Of a stretch of DNA of 22,039 nt, positions 8,321 to 14,765 are shown one piece after another. The position numbers were made by a program, and so were the translations under genes. The DNA is from a virus. Position 1 is the first letter of the stretch. Each line of letters begins with the position of its first letter. The notes below the pieces were generated by a model that saw only the letters and a list, made by a program, of their open reading frames with translations, made no database searches and was not told where the DNA came from. The DNA lies in the IMG/VR virus record IMGVR_UViG_3300030328_002951, positions 1 to 22,039 of that record. One strand, 5' to 3'.

Positions 8321-8791
8321 ATGCATAAACTTAAAATAGGAGATATTAAACCACCTACTAAAAAAAAGTTAGGATATGGAGATATGCCTACATTAAAAAT
8401 TCAGTTCGATAGAATACAACGCAGATTAATTGATATCATTAAAAGTTGGAGATTAATGGAAACCCATGAAAGTTATTTTCATGAAGAAACTATGGAAGAA
8501 GTTCGAACCATAGAAAACAGTATGGATGAAATATTAGAAGATCATGAAAAACAACTTGGTAAAGTAGCTTTGGTGTGTATTCAACAAATCATCAAATTAA
8601 AATTCTTTAAAGCAAAAGCAGTTTGGAATAGTAGTTCCTTTTGCCCCGCTTTTCTTATGGACGGTAACGCTGATAATTACCATGAATATAATAAAATTGG
8701 AAAAGATAATCCTGTATTAAGAGATGATTTGGCATCTGATAAAGATTGGTTATTAAATACTGCTAAACGCTTACTTAGATACGGCAGTTGA
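8321..8791 (+). CDS. Hypothetical 156-aa protein
   Basis: The ATG at 8321 has CGGAGAT just upstream. The N-terminus is basic (KPPTKKKLGYGDMP). Residues 28-95 are predicted helical and alternately charged (IQRRLIDIIKSWRLME, EETMEEVRTIENSMDEILEDHEKQL). The C-terminus contains NSSSFCPAFLMDGNADNYHEYNK-type polar sequence and ends with a basic helix. No family is recognised. The stop TGA overlaps the next ATG (TGATG). Confidence 0.8.
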   Translation: MHKLKIGDIKPPTKKKLGYGDMPTLKIQFDRIQRRLIDIIKSWRLMETHESYFHEETMEEVRTIENSMDEILEDHEKQLGKVALVCIQQIIKLKFFKAKAVWNSSSFCPAFLMDGNADNYHEYNKIGKDNPVLRDDLASDKDWLLNTAKRLLRYGS

Positions 8792-8940
8792 TGATTGATT
8801 TAACAGAGCGATTTAAAAAGAATAGAGAAAAGTACATAGGTATATCAAGAAATCTTGTAAGAAAGTCTTATTGGCAACTTTACAAGATAGGAGAAAAGTT
8901 TTTTATGCCTATGTACGTTAAAGATAAAAAGGAGAAATAA
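8791..8940 (+). CDS. Small basic 49-aa protein
   Basis: The ATG at 8791 shares bases with the preceding stop (TGATG), so it is probably translated by coupling. The product is very basic, with MIDLTERFKKNREKYIG, then SRNLVRKSYWQLYKIGEKFF and a KDKKEK end. It could bind nucleic acid, but no motif proves this. The 3' end of the gene supplies the AAGGAG ribosome site for the next ATG at 8941. Confidence 0.65.
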   Translation: MIDLTERFKKNREKYIGISRNLVRKSYWQLYKIGEKFFMPMYVKDKKEK

Positions 8941-9027
8941 ATGCTTTATTCCCTTAGTAGTAGAGGTTGCCTCATATTACCTCGCATATATTATAAAACC
9001 TCTGCTACGGGAATATTAAGTGCTTAA
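8941..9027 (+). CDS. 28-codon ORF over a large hairpin (leader peptide or gene relic)
   Basis: The ATG directly follows the previous TAA and has a strong AAGGAG site 7 nt upstream. The peptide (MLYSLSSRG, then ILPRIYYKTSATG, ending ILSA) spans a long hairpin (8947-9015). In the same frame, after the TAA, come codons for STPYIASILK, nearly matching the STPYIANNLR end of the protein at 21282-21575. It may therefore be a decayed relative of that gene, or a leader peptide. Confidence 0.35.
   Translation: MLYSLSSRGCLILPRIYYKTSATGILSA
8947..9015 (+). ncRNA. Long imperfect hairpin (19 bp with one bulge)
   Basis: TATTCCC at 8947-8953 and GTAGTAGAGGTT at 8957-8968, separated by a 3-nt bulge, pair with the continuous arm at 8997-9015. 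That gives 19 pairs including one G-U, with a 28-nt loop. It could be a structured RNA, an attenuator under the 28-codon ORF, or the DNA trace of an inverted duplication. Confidence 0.5.
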
Positions 9028-9044
9028 AGTACCCCATATATCGC
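9022..9044 (+). repeat. Copy 1 of a 23-nt direct repeat (19 nt exact)
   Basis: AAAGTACCCCATATATCGC at 9026-9044 is identical to 21538-21556. Extending three more bases (GCT) plus one mismatch gives 22 of 23. In-frame translation of both copies gives STPYIA, which favours a shared coding origin, although a site-specific recombination role cannot be excluded because copy 2 is beside the integrase. Confidence 0.8.
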
Positions 9045-9074
9045 TAGTATTTTAAAAATTAAAAGGAGAATTAA

Positions 9075-9347
9075 ATGAAAGATTCATTAATTGAAATATA
9101 TACAAAGTTGTTAAATGATGTTAATGTAGCTTATTCAATTGCACAAAGAAAAGCGACAGGTGCAAACATACATACATTACGTAATAAAGTCTTTACTTTA
9201 AGAAATATATTGCAAGGTAGTATTGAATATGGAGAAGATTATTGGTTTAATACAATATTCAAAGGCGATCTTGATAGATATGAAAGAATGATTGCAGTCG
9301 ATACTGCTAAAGTTGAAGAATTTGAATCATTTATTAATAGCTTATAA
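9075..9347 (+). CDS. Hypothetical 90-aa helical protein
   Basis: The ATG at 9075 is preceded by AAAAGGAGAAT. The sequence is mostly helical and mixed-charge (SLIEIYTKLLNDVNVAYSIAQ, IHTLRNKVFTLRNILQG, DLDRYERMIAVDTAKVEEFESF). No domain is recognised. It is the first of five closely spaced genes (9075-10453), each with its own strong ribosome site except the last. Confidence 0.75.
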   Translation: MKDSLIEIYTKLLNDVNVAYSIAQRKATGANIHTLRNKVFTLRNILQGSIEYGEDYWFNTIFKGDLDRYERMIAVDTAKVEEFESFINSL

Positions 9348-9362
9348 TTAAAGGAGTCTTAA

Positions 9363-9641
9363 ATGAAAAGAAGAAAAGTCTATCCTCATTTATGGGGAAA
9401 AAGTAGACCTGTAACACTTGACTATATTAAACCCTTTAGTCATTCAATAAGCAGAGTTCCTTTAGAACCGGGAATGAGAAATCGTTACCTAGATAAATGG
9501 GATCGGTCAGATTCAATTTCGGTATCCACGCTTAATGCAATACGGAATTCTGAAAGATATATAAAAGTAAAAGACAGATATTATGATAACAACGATCCAA
9601 GAAGTTGTGATCAAAGAATAGAATCTTGGAAAATAAAATAA
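9363..9641 (+). CDS. Hypothetical 92-aa basic protein
   Basis: The ATG at 9363 is preceded by AAAGGAGTC. The protein is basic and rich in Arg, Tyr and Asp (MKRRKVYPHLWGKSRP, RNRYLDKWDRSDS, RYIKVKDRYYDNNDPRSCDQR). No family is recognised. It lies 15 nt after the previous gene and 9 nt before the next. Confidence 0.7.
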   Translation: MKRRKVYPHLWGKSRPVTLDYIKPFSHSISRVPLEPGMRNRYLDKWDRSDSISVSTLNAIRNSERYIKVKDRYYDNNDPRSCDQRIESWKIK

Positions 9642-9650
9642 GGAGTAAAA

Positions 9651-9746
9651 ATGACCTATTCAAGATGTTGTAGTGCAATCGTATATGATGACACAGATAT
9701 TTGCTCAAAGTGTTTAGAGCATTGTGATGTGTACAAGGAGGATTAA
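9651..9746 (+). CDS. 31-aa zinc-ribbon-like microprotein
   Basis: The ATG at 9651 has AAGGAG about 5 nt upstream. The peptide carries C6-C7, then C18-x-x-C21 and H24-C25 in an order (CC-SAIV, DTDICSKCLEHC) recurrent in very small phage proteins that start with a CCG/CCS motif and end in CxxCxEHC. It probably binds one zinc ion. Its role is unknown. Its last codons supply the AAGGAGG ribosome site of the next gene, whose ATG follows immediately. Confidence 0.7.
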   Translation: MTYSRCCSAIVYDDTDICSKCLEHCDVYKED

Positions 9747-10220
9747 ATGGGATTAGATATGTATTTGACCGCTAAGTATTATTACGGAGGTCAATGGATA
9801 GAAGGAAGTGATCAAGAACATACTTTAGAAATAGACGGTGATTTTGTAAAGAATAATGAACTTGATGTCAATAACATAACCGACATCAGTACACAAGTTG
9901 CTTCTTGGCGTAAAGCTAATCATATTCACAGATGGTTCGTGCATAATATTCAAAAAGGTCAAGACGATTGTAAAGAATATTTTGTTTCTAGAGACTCTTT
10001 AGAATTGTTAGCAGAAACCTGTAAAGCCGCTATAAGAGCTTATAAAGACAACGATCACGAAAAGGTAAAACATTTATTACCTCCAGGTAAAGGATTTTTC
10101 TTTGGAAATACAGAAATAGATCAATGGTATTTAAAAGACACAGAATACACTTTAGACGTCTGTTATAAACTATTAGAAAGCAAAGACAATGCTGATTATT
10201 ACTACAGAGCAAGTTGGTAA
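9747..10220 (+). CDS. Conserved phage protein of the MGLDMYL family, function unknown
   Basis: 157 aa starting MGLDMYLTAKYY, an opening seen in a widespread family of uncharacterised phage proteins. Other family-like features are SWRKANHIHRWFVHNIQ at about residues 53-69, a D-D-C-K-E-Y-F-V-S segment and LLAETCKAA at 88-96. The near-invariant WRKAN.IH.WF and the C-x-x-Y-x-V-S stretch suggest a conserved fold with a possible active or binding site, but no function is established. The ATG at 9747 has AAGGAGG 6 nt upstream. Confidence 0.85.
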   Translation: MGLDMYLTAKYYYGGQWIEGSDQEHTLEIDGDFVKNNELDVNNITDISTQVASWRKANHIHRWFVHNIQKGQDDCKEYFVSRDSLELLAETCKAAIRAYKDNDHEKVKHLLPPGKGFFFGNTEIDQWYLKDTEYTLDVCYKLLESKDNADYYYRASW

Positions 10221-10222
10221 AT

Positions 10223-10453
10223 ATGTTGTTGACTACACCTATGATTATTCAATTTCTAGGAGGCGACGCTGTAACAGATCCTTCTCCTAAAGAAGCTGTT
10301 GAGATTATAAAATCAATCGCCAATAGCAGATATACGAACGAGTACACACCTGAAACTTTGTACCGTGACATAAAAGAACAGTATGATGAATTGCAGTACA
10401 ATCAAAGTCGTATTGCTTTACACATAGATCGTTTAATTAAACCCTATAAATAA
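10223..10453 (+). CDS. Hypothetical 76-aa protein
   Basis: The start is uncertain: ATG at 10223 lies 2 nt after the previous stop with no clear ribosome site; TTG at 10214 and ATG at 10241 are also possible. The opening is MLLTTPMIIQFLGG, followed by a polar helical region (KEAVEIIKSIANS, ETLYRDIKEQYDELQYNQSRIALHIDRLIKPYK). Nothing is recognised. The ParB-like gene begins 8 nt after the stop. Confidence 0.65.
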   Translation: MLLTTPMIIQFLGGDAVTDPSPKEAVEIIKSIANSRYTNEYTPETLYRDIKEQYDELQYNQSRIALHIDRLIKPYK

Positions 10454-10461
10454 GGAACCGA

Positions 10462-12117
10462 ATGAATACAACTGTAAACATTCAAGACATTCACGTTAAA
10501 GAGAATGTTCGTAAACACATCGATATAAATAGTGATGCATTTAATTCATTAAAAGAAAGCATCAGAGTTAAAAGTTTAATTCAACCTCTTACCGTTTATA
10601 AAGACAAAGATAAACTTTATCTAGTAGCTGGACATCGTAGACTTAAAGCTTTGCAATTATTAAAAGCAAAAAAAGCAAGTATCTATGAAGTTCCCGCACC
10701 AAATGGAGATTTGTCAGCTTATCAAATTGATGAAAATACATTAAGAGAAGGTTTGTCATTGTTTGAAGAAGTAAGTGCTTTTAGACAAATGTTTAATGAA
10801 AGCAATACTATTCAAAAAATAAAAGACAAGTTTCCTCATTCAAATAAGTACATTAAAGACAGATTGCAATTGTCAAACTTAAATAAATTGGTGCTTAAAG
10901 CAGAGTATTTTGACGGAGATAAGTTTGATATTGAAACAATGTTAGCTGTTGCTAAAACCTCTCAAGAGAATCAATTAAAGGCTATTGATAAGGTTCGTGG
11001 AAAACTTAGTCGTAAAGCGTATTTAGATAAATACTTTAGCGAATGGGTTCGTGCAGATCAAGATTGGACTAGACGCCACGAATTGACTCACAATAAACCT
11101 AGTTTTGAAACAATGGTTGAGTTGTGTGGTAGTGAAGAAAAGTTAATGGAATTGCAAAAAGGAATGGGTTATAAACAAAAGAAAACTCTTAGAATGTTTA
11201 CAGAGTTATCTGAAGATTATTTAGCCGATTCTGATTTTGTAGATTACATTTTACTTTCAGAGCATCCAGAAATTCACGATTGGATTAGGAAGATTCCTAT
11301 CAATACCAAATTAAATTCATTTGATGATGATACTGCGAGTTCTCCTCATATAGCCGAAGCAATGTTAAGTTTTATTAACACTCCAGAGTATCGTGATAAA
11401 GTAAAATCTTGGAAAGGTTGGTCTGACGGTCAAGTGATCTTTCAATACAAATCTAAAAAGAAAACAGCCTCAGGCAACACTTCTATTGAACGAACAGATT
11501 ATTACGGTCAAACCAAAAAGTTCGCAAAGGTTATTACTCCTCGTTATCTTAGCTACTTTAAAGACGCTTTGTTTGTAAGTCAAAAGAAAGGTTGTGTAGA
11601 TAAATACCATTACGGACTATCCTCTAGTATTGTAGAAAAGTGGTCAATTAAACAATTTACAGAATTAAAAGACATTTCTGTTGCAGATCATTTAGAAGGA
11701 TACAATATTGAGCGTATTCGTAAAATCTGTAAAGACTCTGATAAAAATGTCATGGAAGGTATTTACCGTGCTTTGTTGATTGAAGGTATAAATCAATCTT
11801 CAATTAGTAGTTTAAATAAACTAGCTAAGTCTCTTAAAATGTTAGATTTAAAAGGTTGGTTTAAACAAGAATGGTTAAAGAACGACTCTGAATTTCAACG
11901 AGAAGTTTACAACTGTTTTACAACAAAAAATCTGAATAAAATATCTACAGGAAAGAAAAAAGATATTGTGGAATATGCTGTTACTAATAAAGTAAAATTC
12001 CCATTTATATCTATTTTCTCTAGTAAGGAAGCGGATTGGTTTAATTTAATGTTTAAAGGGAATTACATTCACAAGAATGATCTCTACAGTAATTTAGGTA
12101 ATTCTTTATACCTTTAA
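10462..12117 (+). CDS. Large ParB/Srx-domain protein with CTP-binding-type motifs
   Basis: 551 aa. Residues 1-110 form a ParB N-terminal (Srx-fold) domain: IQDIHVKENVRKHI, SIRVKSLIQPLTVY, LVAGHRRLKAL (GHRR at 57-60, equivalent to the GERR C-motif) and ENTLREGLSLFEEVSAF (91-107, equivalent to the EN-x-x-R-x-x-L-x-x-x-E P-motif). A helix-turn-helix-like region follows at about 112-145 (FPHSNKYIKDRLQLSNL). The remaining ~400 residues are unrecognised, helical and rich in Lys. Chromosomal ParB proteins are roughly half this length. In the family these motifs bind CTP and let the protein slide on DNA as a clamp; in phages such proteins may instead regulate transcription or modify DNA. No ParA-like ATPase is seen in the window. 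The AAGGAACCG ribosome site supports the ATG at 10462. Confidence 0.85.
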   Translation: MNTTVNIQDIHVKENVRKHIDINSDAFNSLKESIRVKSLIQPLTVYKDKDKLYLVAGHRRLKALQLLKAKKASIYEVPAPNGDLSAYQIDENTLREGLSLFEEVSAFRQMFNESNTIQKIKDKFPHSNKYIKDRLQLSNLNKLVLKAEYFDGDKFDIETMLAVAKTSQENQLKAIDKVRGKLSRKAYLDKYFSEWVRADQDWTRRHELTHNKPSFETMVELCGSEEKLMELQKGMGYKQKKTLRMFTELSEDYLADSDFVDYILLSEHPEIHDWIRKIPINTKLNSFDDDTASSPHIAEAMLSFINTPEYRDKVKSWKGWSDGQVIFQYKSKKKTASGNTSIERTDYYGQTKKFAKVITPRYLSYFKDALFVSQKKGCVDKYHYGLSSSIVEKWSIKQFTELKDISVADHLEGYNIERIRKICKDSDKNVMEGIYRALLIEGINQSSISSLNKLAKSLKMLDLKGWFKQEWLKNDSEFQREVYNCFTTKNLNKISTGKKKDIVEYAVTNKVKFPFISIFSSKEADWFNLMFKGNYIHKNDLYSNLGNSLYL

Positions 12118-12141
12118 GTATAAGTGTTAATTAGATCAATC

Positions 12142-12177
12142 TCAATAAAGGGTGGTTTTATTGCCACCCTTTATTGA
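12142..12177. terminator. Bidirectional terminator hairpin
   Basis: A perfect 14-bp stem (TCAATAAAGGGTGG with its complement) closes an 8-nt loop. It starts 24 nt after the ParB-like stop and ends 35 nt before the stop of the leftward gene at 12213. The flanking A/T pairs give a short U-rich end on both strands. Its place between converging genes fits a shared terminator. Confidence 0.85.
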
Positions 12178-12212
12178 AACTGCAGAACTGCAATAGGGGT
12201 TACGCTAAATAT

Positions 12213-12734
12213 TTAATCCGTAAGAAACTTAACTTTAGCAACGACTTTCATATCTACCCATTCAACCTTATTGTAGCTGATTGCTCCTATATTTGTGCCA
12301 TTTTTATGTTTATATATGATCGGCTGTGGAATGTAGTGACTACCTACTACTGTTTTCATTGCATCAAATATAATTGGAAGTGTACCAATCTGTTTCTGAA
12401 TCGCTTTTTGAGTTTCAGCGTTGATAATAGCTTCGATAGGGTGATCTTGCATTTTAAGATGTTTTTTACCAATATCCCAAAAAGATTCGATTTCTTTTGA
12501 TGAATACCCTAATGTTTTAGCTTGTTTATCTAGATCAGTAACAGAATCAATGATTCTCCCAAATCTAAATCCCTCTCGATACAAAGTCACATTGCAAATA
12601 AAATCATATTCTAATGCTTCCCAGTGAGTGGACTCAGCTTGTTTTTTATTCACAATTTCTTTTAAAGATTTGATCTCTTTTTCTTGATAGTTAATTAACC
12701 TCTCTTGATTATCTATTATTCTTTGAGCTTCCAT
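12213..12734 (-). CDS. Hypothetical 173-aa protein co-transcribed with the HTH repressor
   Basis: The start is set at ATG 12734, 4 nt after the stop of the HTH gene, with a G-run about 10 nt upstream as a poor ribosome site; a TTG at 12752 would lie inside the hairpin and upstream gene. Residues 1-35 (RIIDNQERLINYQEKEIKSLKEIVNKK) are a coiled coil. A central part contains REGFRFGRIIDSVTDLDKQAKTLG and KHLKMQDHPIEAIINAETQ, and the C-terminus is beta-rich. No family is recognised. Its place in the repressor operon suggests a role in the lysogeny decision or in host interaction, but this is inference. Confidence 0.75.
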   Translation of the reverse strand: MEAQRIIDNQERLINYQEKEIKSLKEIVNKKQAESTHWEALEYDFICNVTLYREGFRFGRIIDSVTDLDKQAKTLGYSSKEIESFWDIGKKHLKMQDHPIEAIINAETQKAIQKQIGTLPIIFDAMKTVVGSHYIPQPIIYKHKNGTNIGAISYNKVEWVDMKVVAKVKFLTD

Positions 12735-12738
12735 GTGT

Positions 12739-12966
12739 TTAGACCCCCCCAAGGTCTATATTTTTTGAGTTTAAATTAATTGACTCATTGTATAAGGTTA
12801 TTTCCGTAGAATATCCTTTTACAACCTTCTCCATGTTCCGCTTCCGAATAGGTCCTCCTTCCATCCATTTATAAAGCGTAGACCTACTTACCCCTGTTTT
12901 TTTTGATATTTTACTTAAAGGAATCTCAGTTCTTTTAAGCCACAATAAAAAATTTTCTTGATTCAT
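12739..12966 (-). CDS. Small HTH (Cro/CI-type) repressor candidate
   Basis: 75 aa from the ATG at 12966, preceded by a GGGG element; the reading frame extends 15 codons further up to a TTG-type start that is less likely. A helix-turn-helix lies at residues 17-36 (LSKISKKTGVSRSTLYKWMEGG), with a second-helix pattern K-T-G-V-S and recognition helix SRSTLYKW typical of the XRE/Cro family. Only a short C-terminal tail follows, so it lacks the peptidase-type C-domain of lambda CI. It is divergent from the rightward early genes across a 112-nt gap and lies in one operon with the 173-aa gene. A lysogeny or early-gene repressor role is inferred from this arrangement. Confidence 0.8.
   Translation of the reverse strand: MNQENFLLWLKRTEIPLSKISKKTGVSRSTLYKWMEGGPIRKRNMEKVVKGYSTEITLYNESINLNSKNIDLGGV
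12740..12758. other. G-run hairpin at the end of the HTH gene
   Basis: TAGACC and GGTCTA pair around a 7-nt loop covering the last codons and stop of the HTH gene. On the plus strand it is followed by TATTTTTT, so it would act as a rho-independent terminator for transcripts running rightward against the repressor gene. On the minus strand it overlaps the gene junction. Confidence 0.45.
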
Positions 12967-13078
12967 ATTCCATACCCCTATGGTGTAATGAAATTTAATA
13001 ATACAATACAAACTCTACAATAATTTTATTTAATACTGGACATTAATGTAGTGTTTGATTAGCTTAAAGGAGAATAAA
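12967..13078. promoter_or_regulatory. Divergent control region with operator-like dyads
   Basis: The 112-nt A/T-rich gap separates the leftward HTH gene from rightward genes. TACCCC-TAT-GGTGTA at 12973-12987 is a 15-bp dyad with one mismatch, overlapping the HTH gene ribosome site, a natural position for autoregulation. ACATTAATGT at 13040-13049 is a perfect 10-bp palindrome 30 nt before the rightward start. No convincing -35/-10 pair was found by eye. Confidence 0.5.
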
Positions 13079-13390
13079 ATGCTAATAAATGATCTTTTAA
13101 ACCTCGAAACCCGTCAAAAACTGATTCAATTCAGTATTTGGTCAAACGCTACAAAAGTGGATCGCCAAAGAAAAATAGTAAAAGGCAATTCATTTGCAGA
13201 AGAAGTCATACAGATACGGCTTATGACCAAAAGACAACTGTCTAAATATCTTCGTGAAATTGACAACAATAAAGCTGTTAAAGTCGCTAGGAAAATTAAG
13301 GACAGAACGATATACAATCAATTTGATAAAGGCATACGCAATAAAATAGAATTGTACAGTTACGCTTTTAATCGAAAACTATCTCTTTAA
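13079..13390 (+). CDS. Hypothetical 103-aa basic protein, first gene opposite the repressor
   Basis: The ATG at 13079 has a strong AAAGGAGAAT; an upstream in-frame TTG at 13055 would include that site and is rejected. The protein is basic and helical (LINDLLNLETRQKLIQFSIW, KVDRQRKIVKGN, MTKRQLSKYLREIDNNKAVKVARKIKD). No clear HTH is seen. It takes the position of a cro or early-regulator gene, but its sequence is not recognised. Confidence 0.7.
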   Translation: MLINDLLNLETRQKLIQFSIWSNATKVDRQRKIVKGNSFAEEVIQIRLMTKRQLSKYLREIDNNKAVKVARKIKDRTIYNQFDKGIRNKIELYSYAFNRKLSL

Positions 13391-13395
13391 TCATT

Positions 13396-13462
13396 GAATA
13401 GGCTCTTGGCAATTACTCACGCTTCCTTACCCCTTCCGAATACTGAAGCTGAGAGCTTATTC
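13396..13462 (+). ncRNA. Nested stem-loop leader before 13483
   Basis: GAATAGGCTCT at 13396-13406 pairs with AGAGCTTATTC at 13452-13462 (11 bp, one G-U). Inside, GCTTC at 13421-13425 pairs with GAAGC at 13445-13449. The structure begins just after the 13390 stop and ends 20 nt before the next ATG. It is a possible processed or regulated leader; no known riboswitch is recognised. Confidence 0.5.
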
Positions 13463-13482
13463 TTTATCCCTAAAGGATAATA

Positions 13483-13713
13483 ATGTCTGTTAAAAACCTA
13501 AATGAAGTTCGAGATAAATGGATAGCAATGTTTGAGCATATTGATGATATGGTTGAACTCGTCTCTAAGAAATATCCAGAATTTCGAGATCAATACGATA
13601 TAAACATCATTCAAGATGCAGTAAAGGTAACGTCAAGATTGGATAAAATTCTTGAACAAGCCATTGTAAATGCGGATAAAAACCAAGAGGAAATGTTTAA
13701 TGACGCTAACTGA
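13483..13713 (+). CDS. Hypothetical 76-aa helical protein
   Basis: The ATG at 13483 has AAAGGAT at good spacing. The protein is helical and acidic (VRDKWIAMFEHIDDMVELVSKKYPEF, IIQDAVKVTSRLDKILEQAIVNAD). No family is recognised. The next gene overlaps its 3' end by 14 nt. Confidence 0.7.
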   Translation: MSVKNLNEVRDKWIAMFEHIDDMVELVSKKYPEFRDQYDINIIQDAVKVTSRLDKILEQAIVNADKNQEEMFNDAN

Positions 13714-13960
13714 ACTCGACTTAATTGTTGACAACGCTTCTGAAACCGCTTTCCCTTATTTATATGAGTTAGACAATTCTAATGAATATACAGATATAGA
13801 ACTTAAAGATGCTCTAGCAGAGGAATATGGATATTCCGATATGATAGCAGCACGAATTGTTGATGCGTGGATGTGTGAACGCAACGAAAAACTGAATCAT
13901 GCAATAAAAGAAACTCCTCAAGTTTTTCAAAAATCATTAAAGGAGATTGTTCATGGGTAA
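13700..13960 (+). CDS. Hypothetical 86-aa acidic protein
   Basis: The ATG at 13700 has GAGGAAA 7 nt upstream, inside the previous gene. The protein is acidic (TELDLIVDNASETAFPYLYELD, IELKDALAEEYGYSD, IVDAWMCERNEKLNH). No family is recognised. It overlaps both neighbours, by 14 and 8 nt, so it is probably expressed with the DUF932 gene that follows. Confidence 0.7.
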   Translation: MTLTELDLIVDNASETAFPYLYELDNSNEYTDIELKDALAEEYGYSDMIAARIVDAWMCERNEKLNHAIKETPQVFQKSLKEIVHG

Positions 13961-14693
13961 TCTAATGTTAAGTGGAGGGCGATTAGTAAATCTTGCAGAA
14001 TTGCAAGGAGTTGCTTTGCCTGAAGCTACCCCTACATATACCCCTGTAAGCTTTTCTGATCTAATGAAAAATACTCAAGACATTGCCGATAAAATACTTG
14101 GTTATGAAGGTTGGGTATTTGATGAAAGTCAAATTGGTTTGGCTCGAAACGATCAGAGAATGTTTGCAACCTTACGATATAAAAAAGAAACTGAATCTAC
14201 AGAACATGAAAACGAATTAGGATTTTCTCTTGGTATACGATCTAGTTACGATAAATCTATGTCAAATGGATTTTGTGCGGGAGCCCAAGTCTTTGTGTGT
14301 AGCAACCTTATGTTTACAGGTGACATAACCTACATGAGAAAGCACACTAAAAATGTTTACAACGATTTAGAACAAAACATCCTTCAAATACTGTATAAAT
14401 CTCAACAAAAGTTTGACGATATACAGAAAGATAAAAACGTCATGGAAAACGTTGATTTAAAAAGAAGAAACGCCTACCAATTACTGGGTGAATTAATGGG
14501 GTATAAAGTCCTTCAAGCACGACAAGCTAAGAAAGCTTATAAGCATTGGGATGATCCACCTCATAATGAATTTGCACCTAGAAATATGTGGTCTTTCTAC
14601 AACTCTTGTACAGAGGCTTTAAAATCAACTCAACCTAATAAAATTATAGAGAACCATATTCAATTGCATGATTTTACTATGAATATGTGTTAA
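13953..14693 (+). CDS. DUF932-family protein
   Basis: 246 aa from the ATG at 13953, which has AAAGGAGATT upstream; TTG at 13947 is rejected. Residues 90-140 hold the family pattern: GFSLGIRSSYDKSMSNGFCAGAQVFVC, then SNLMFTG and RKHTKNVYNDL. Near the C-terminus, MWSFYNSCTEALK matches the family's W-x-x-Y-N-x-x-T-E-A motif. DUF932 proteins are common in plasmids and phages, often next to recombination genes; the molecular role is not established. Here it lies two genes ahead of a DUF1071 annealing protein, in keeping with a job in replication or recombination. The motif match is recalled, not searched. Confidence 0.85.
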   Translation: MGNLMLSGGRLVNLAELQGVALPEATPTYTPVSFSDLMKNTQDIADKILGYEGWVFDESQIGLARNDQRMFATLRYKKETESTEHENELGFSLGIRSSYDKSMSNGFCAGAQVFVCSNLMFTGDITYMRKHTKNVYNDLEQNILQILYKSQQKFDDIQKDKNVMENVDLKRRNAYQLLGELMGYKVLQARQAKKAYKHWDDPPHNEFAPRNMWSFYNSCTEALKSTQPNKIIENHIQLHDFTMNMC

Positions 14694-14705
14694 TTAACTT
14701 CTCCT

Positions 14706-14745
14706 AGGGGGTCAGTTTACTCCGCATTTCTCCGGCTGATCCCCT
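14706..14745 (+). terminator. Hairpin between the DUF932 and annealing-protein genes
   Basis: AGGGGGTCAG and CTGATCCCCT form ten pairs with one G-U around a 20-nt loop that contains a small CCG/CGG stem. It is followed by TTTAAAATTAAAGG, a weak U-run leading into the next ribosome site. It may partly attenuate transcription or cap the 5' end of a processed message. Confidence 0.55.
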
Positions 14746-14765
14746 TTAAAATTAAAGGAACCACT

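Noticed and set aside
12174-12500. 108-codon plus-strand ORF
   Set aside because: It lies opposite the 173-aa minus-strand gene, begins in the terminator and has no ribosome site; its Cys/Phe-rich product is typical of an antisense shadow.
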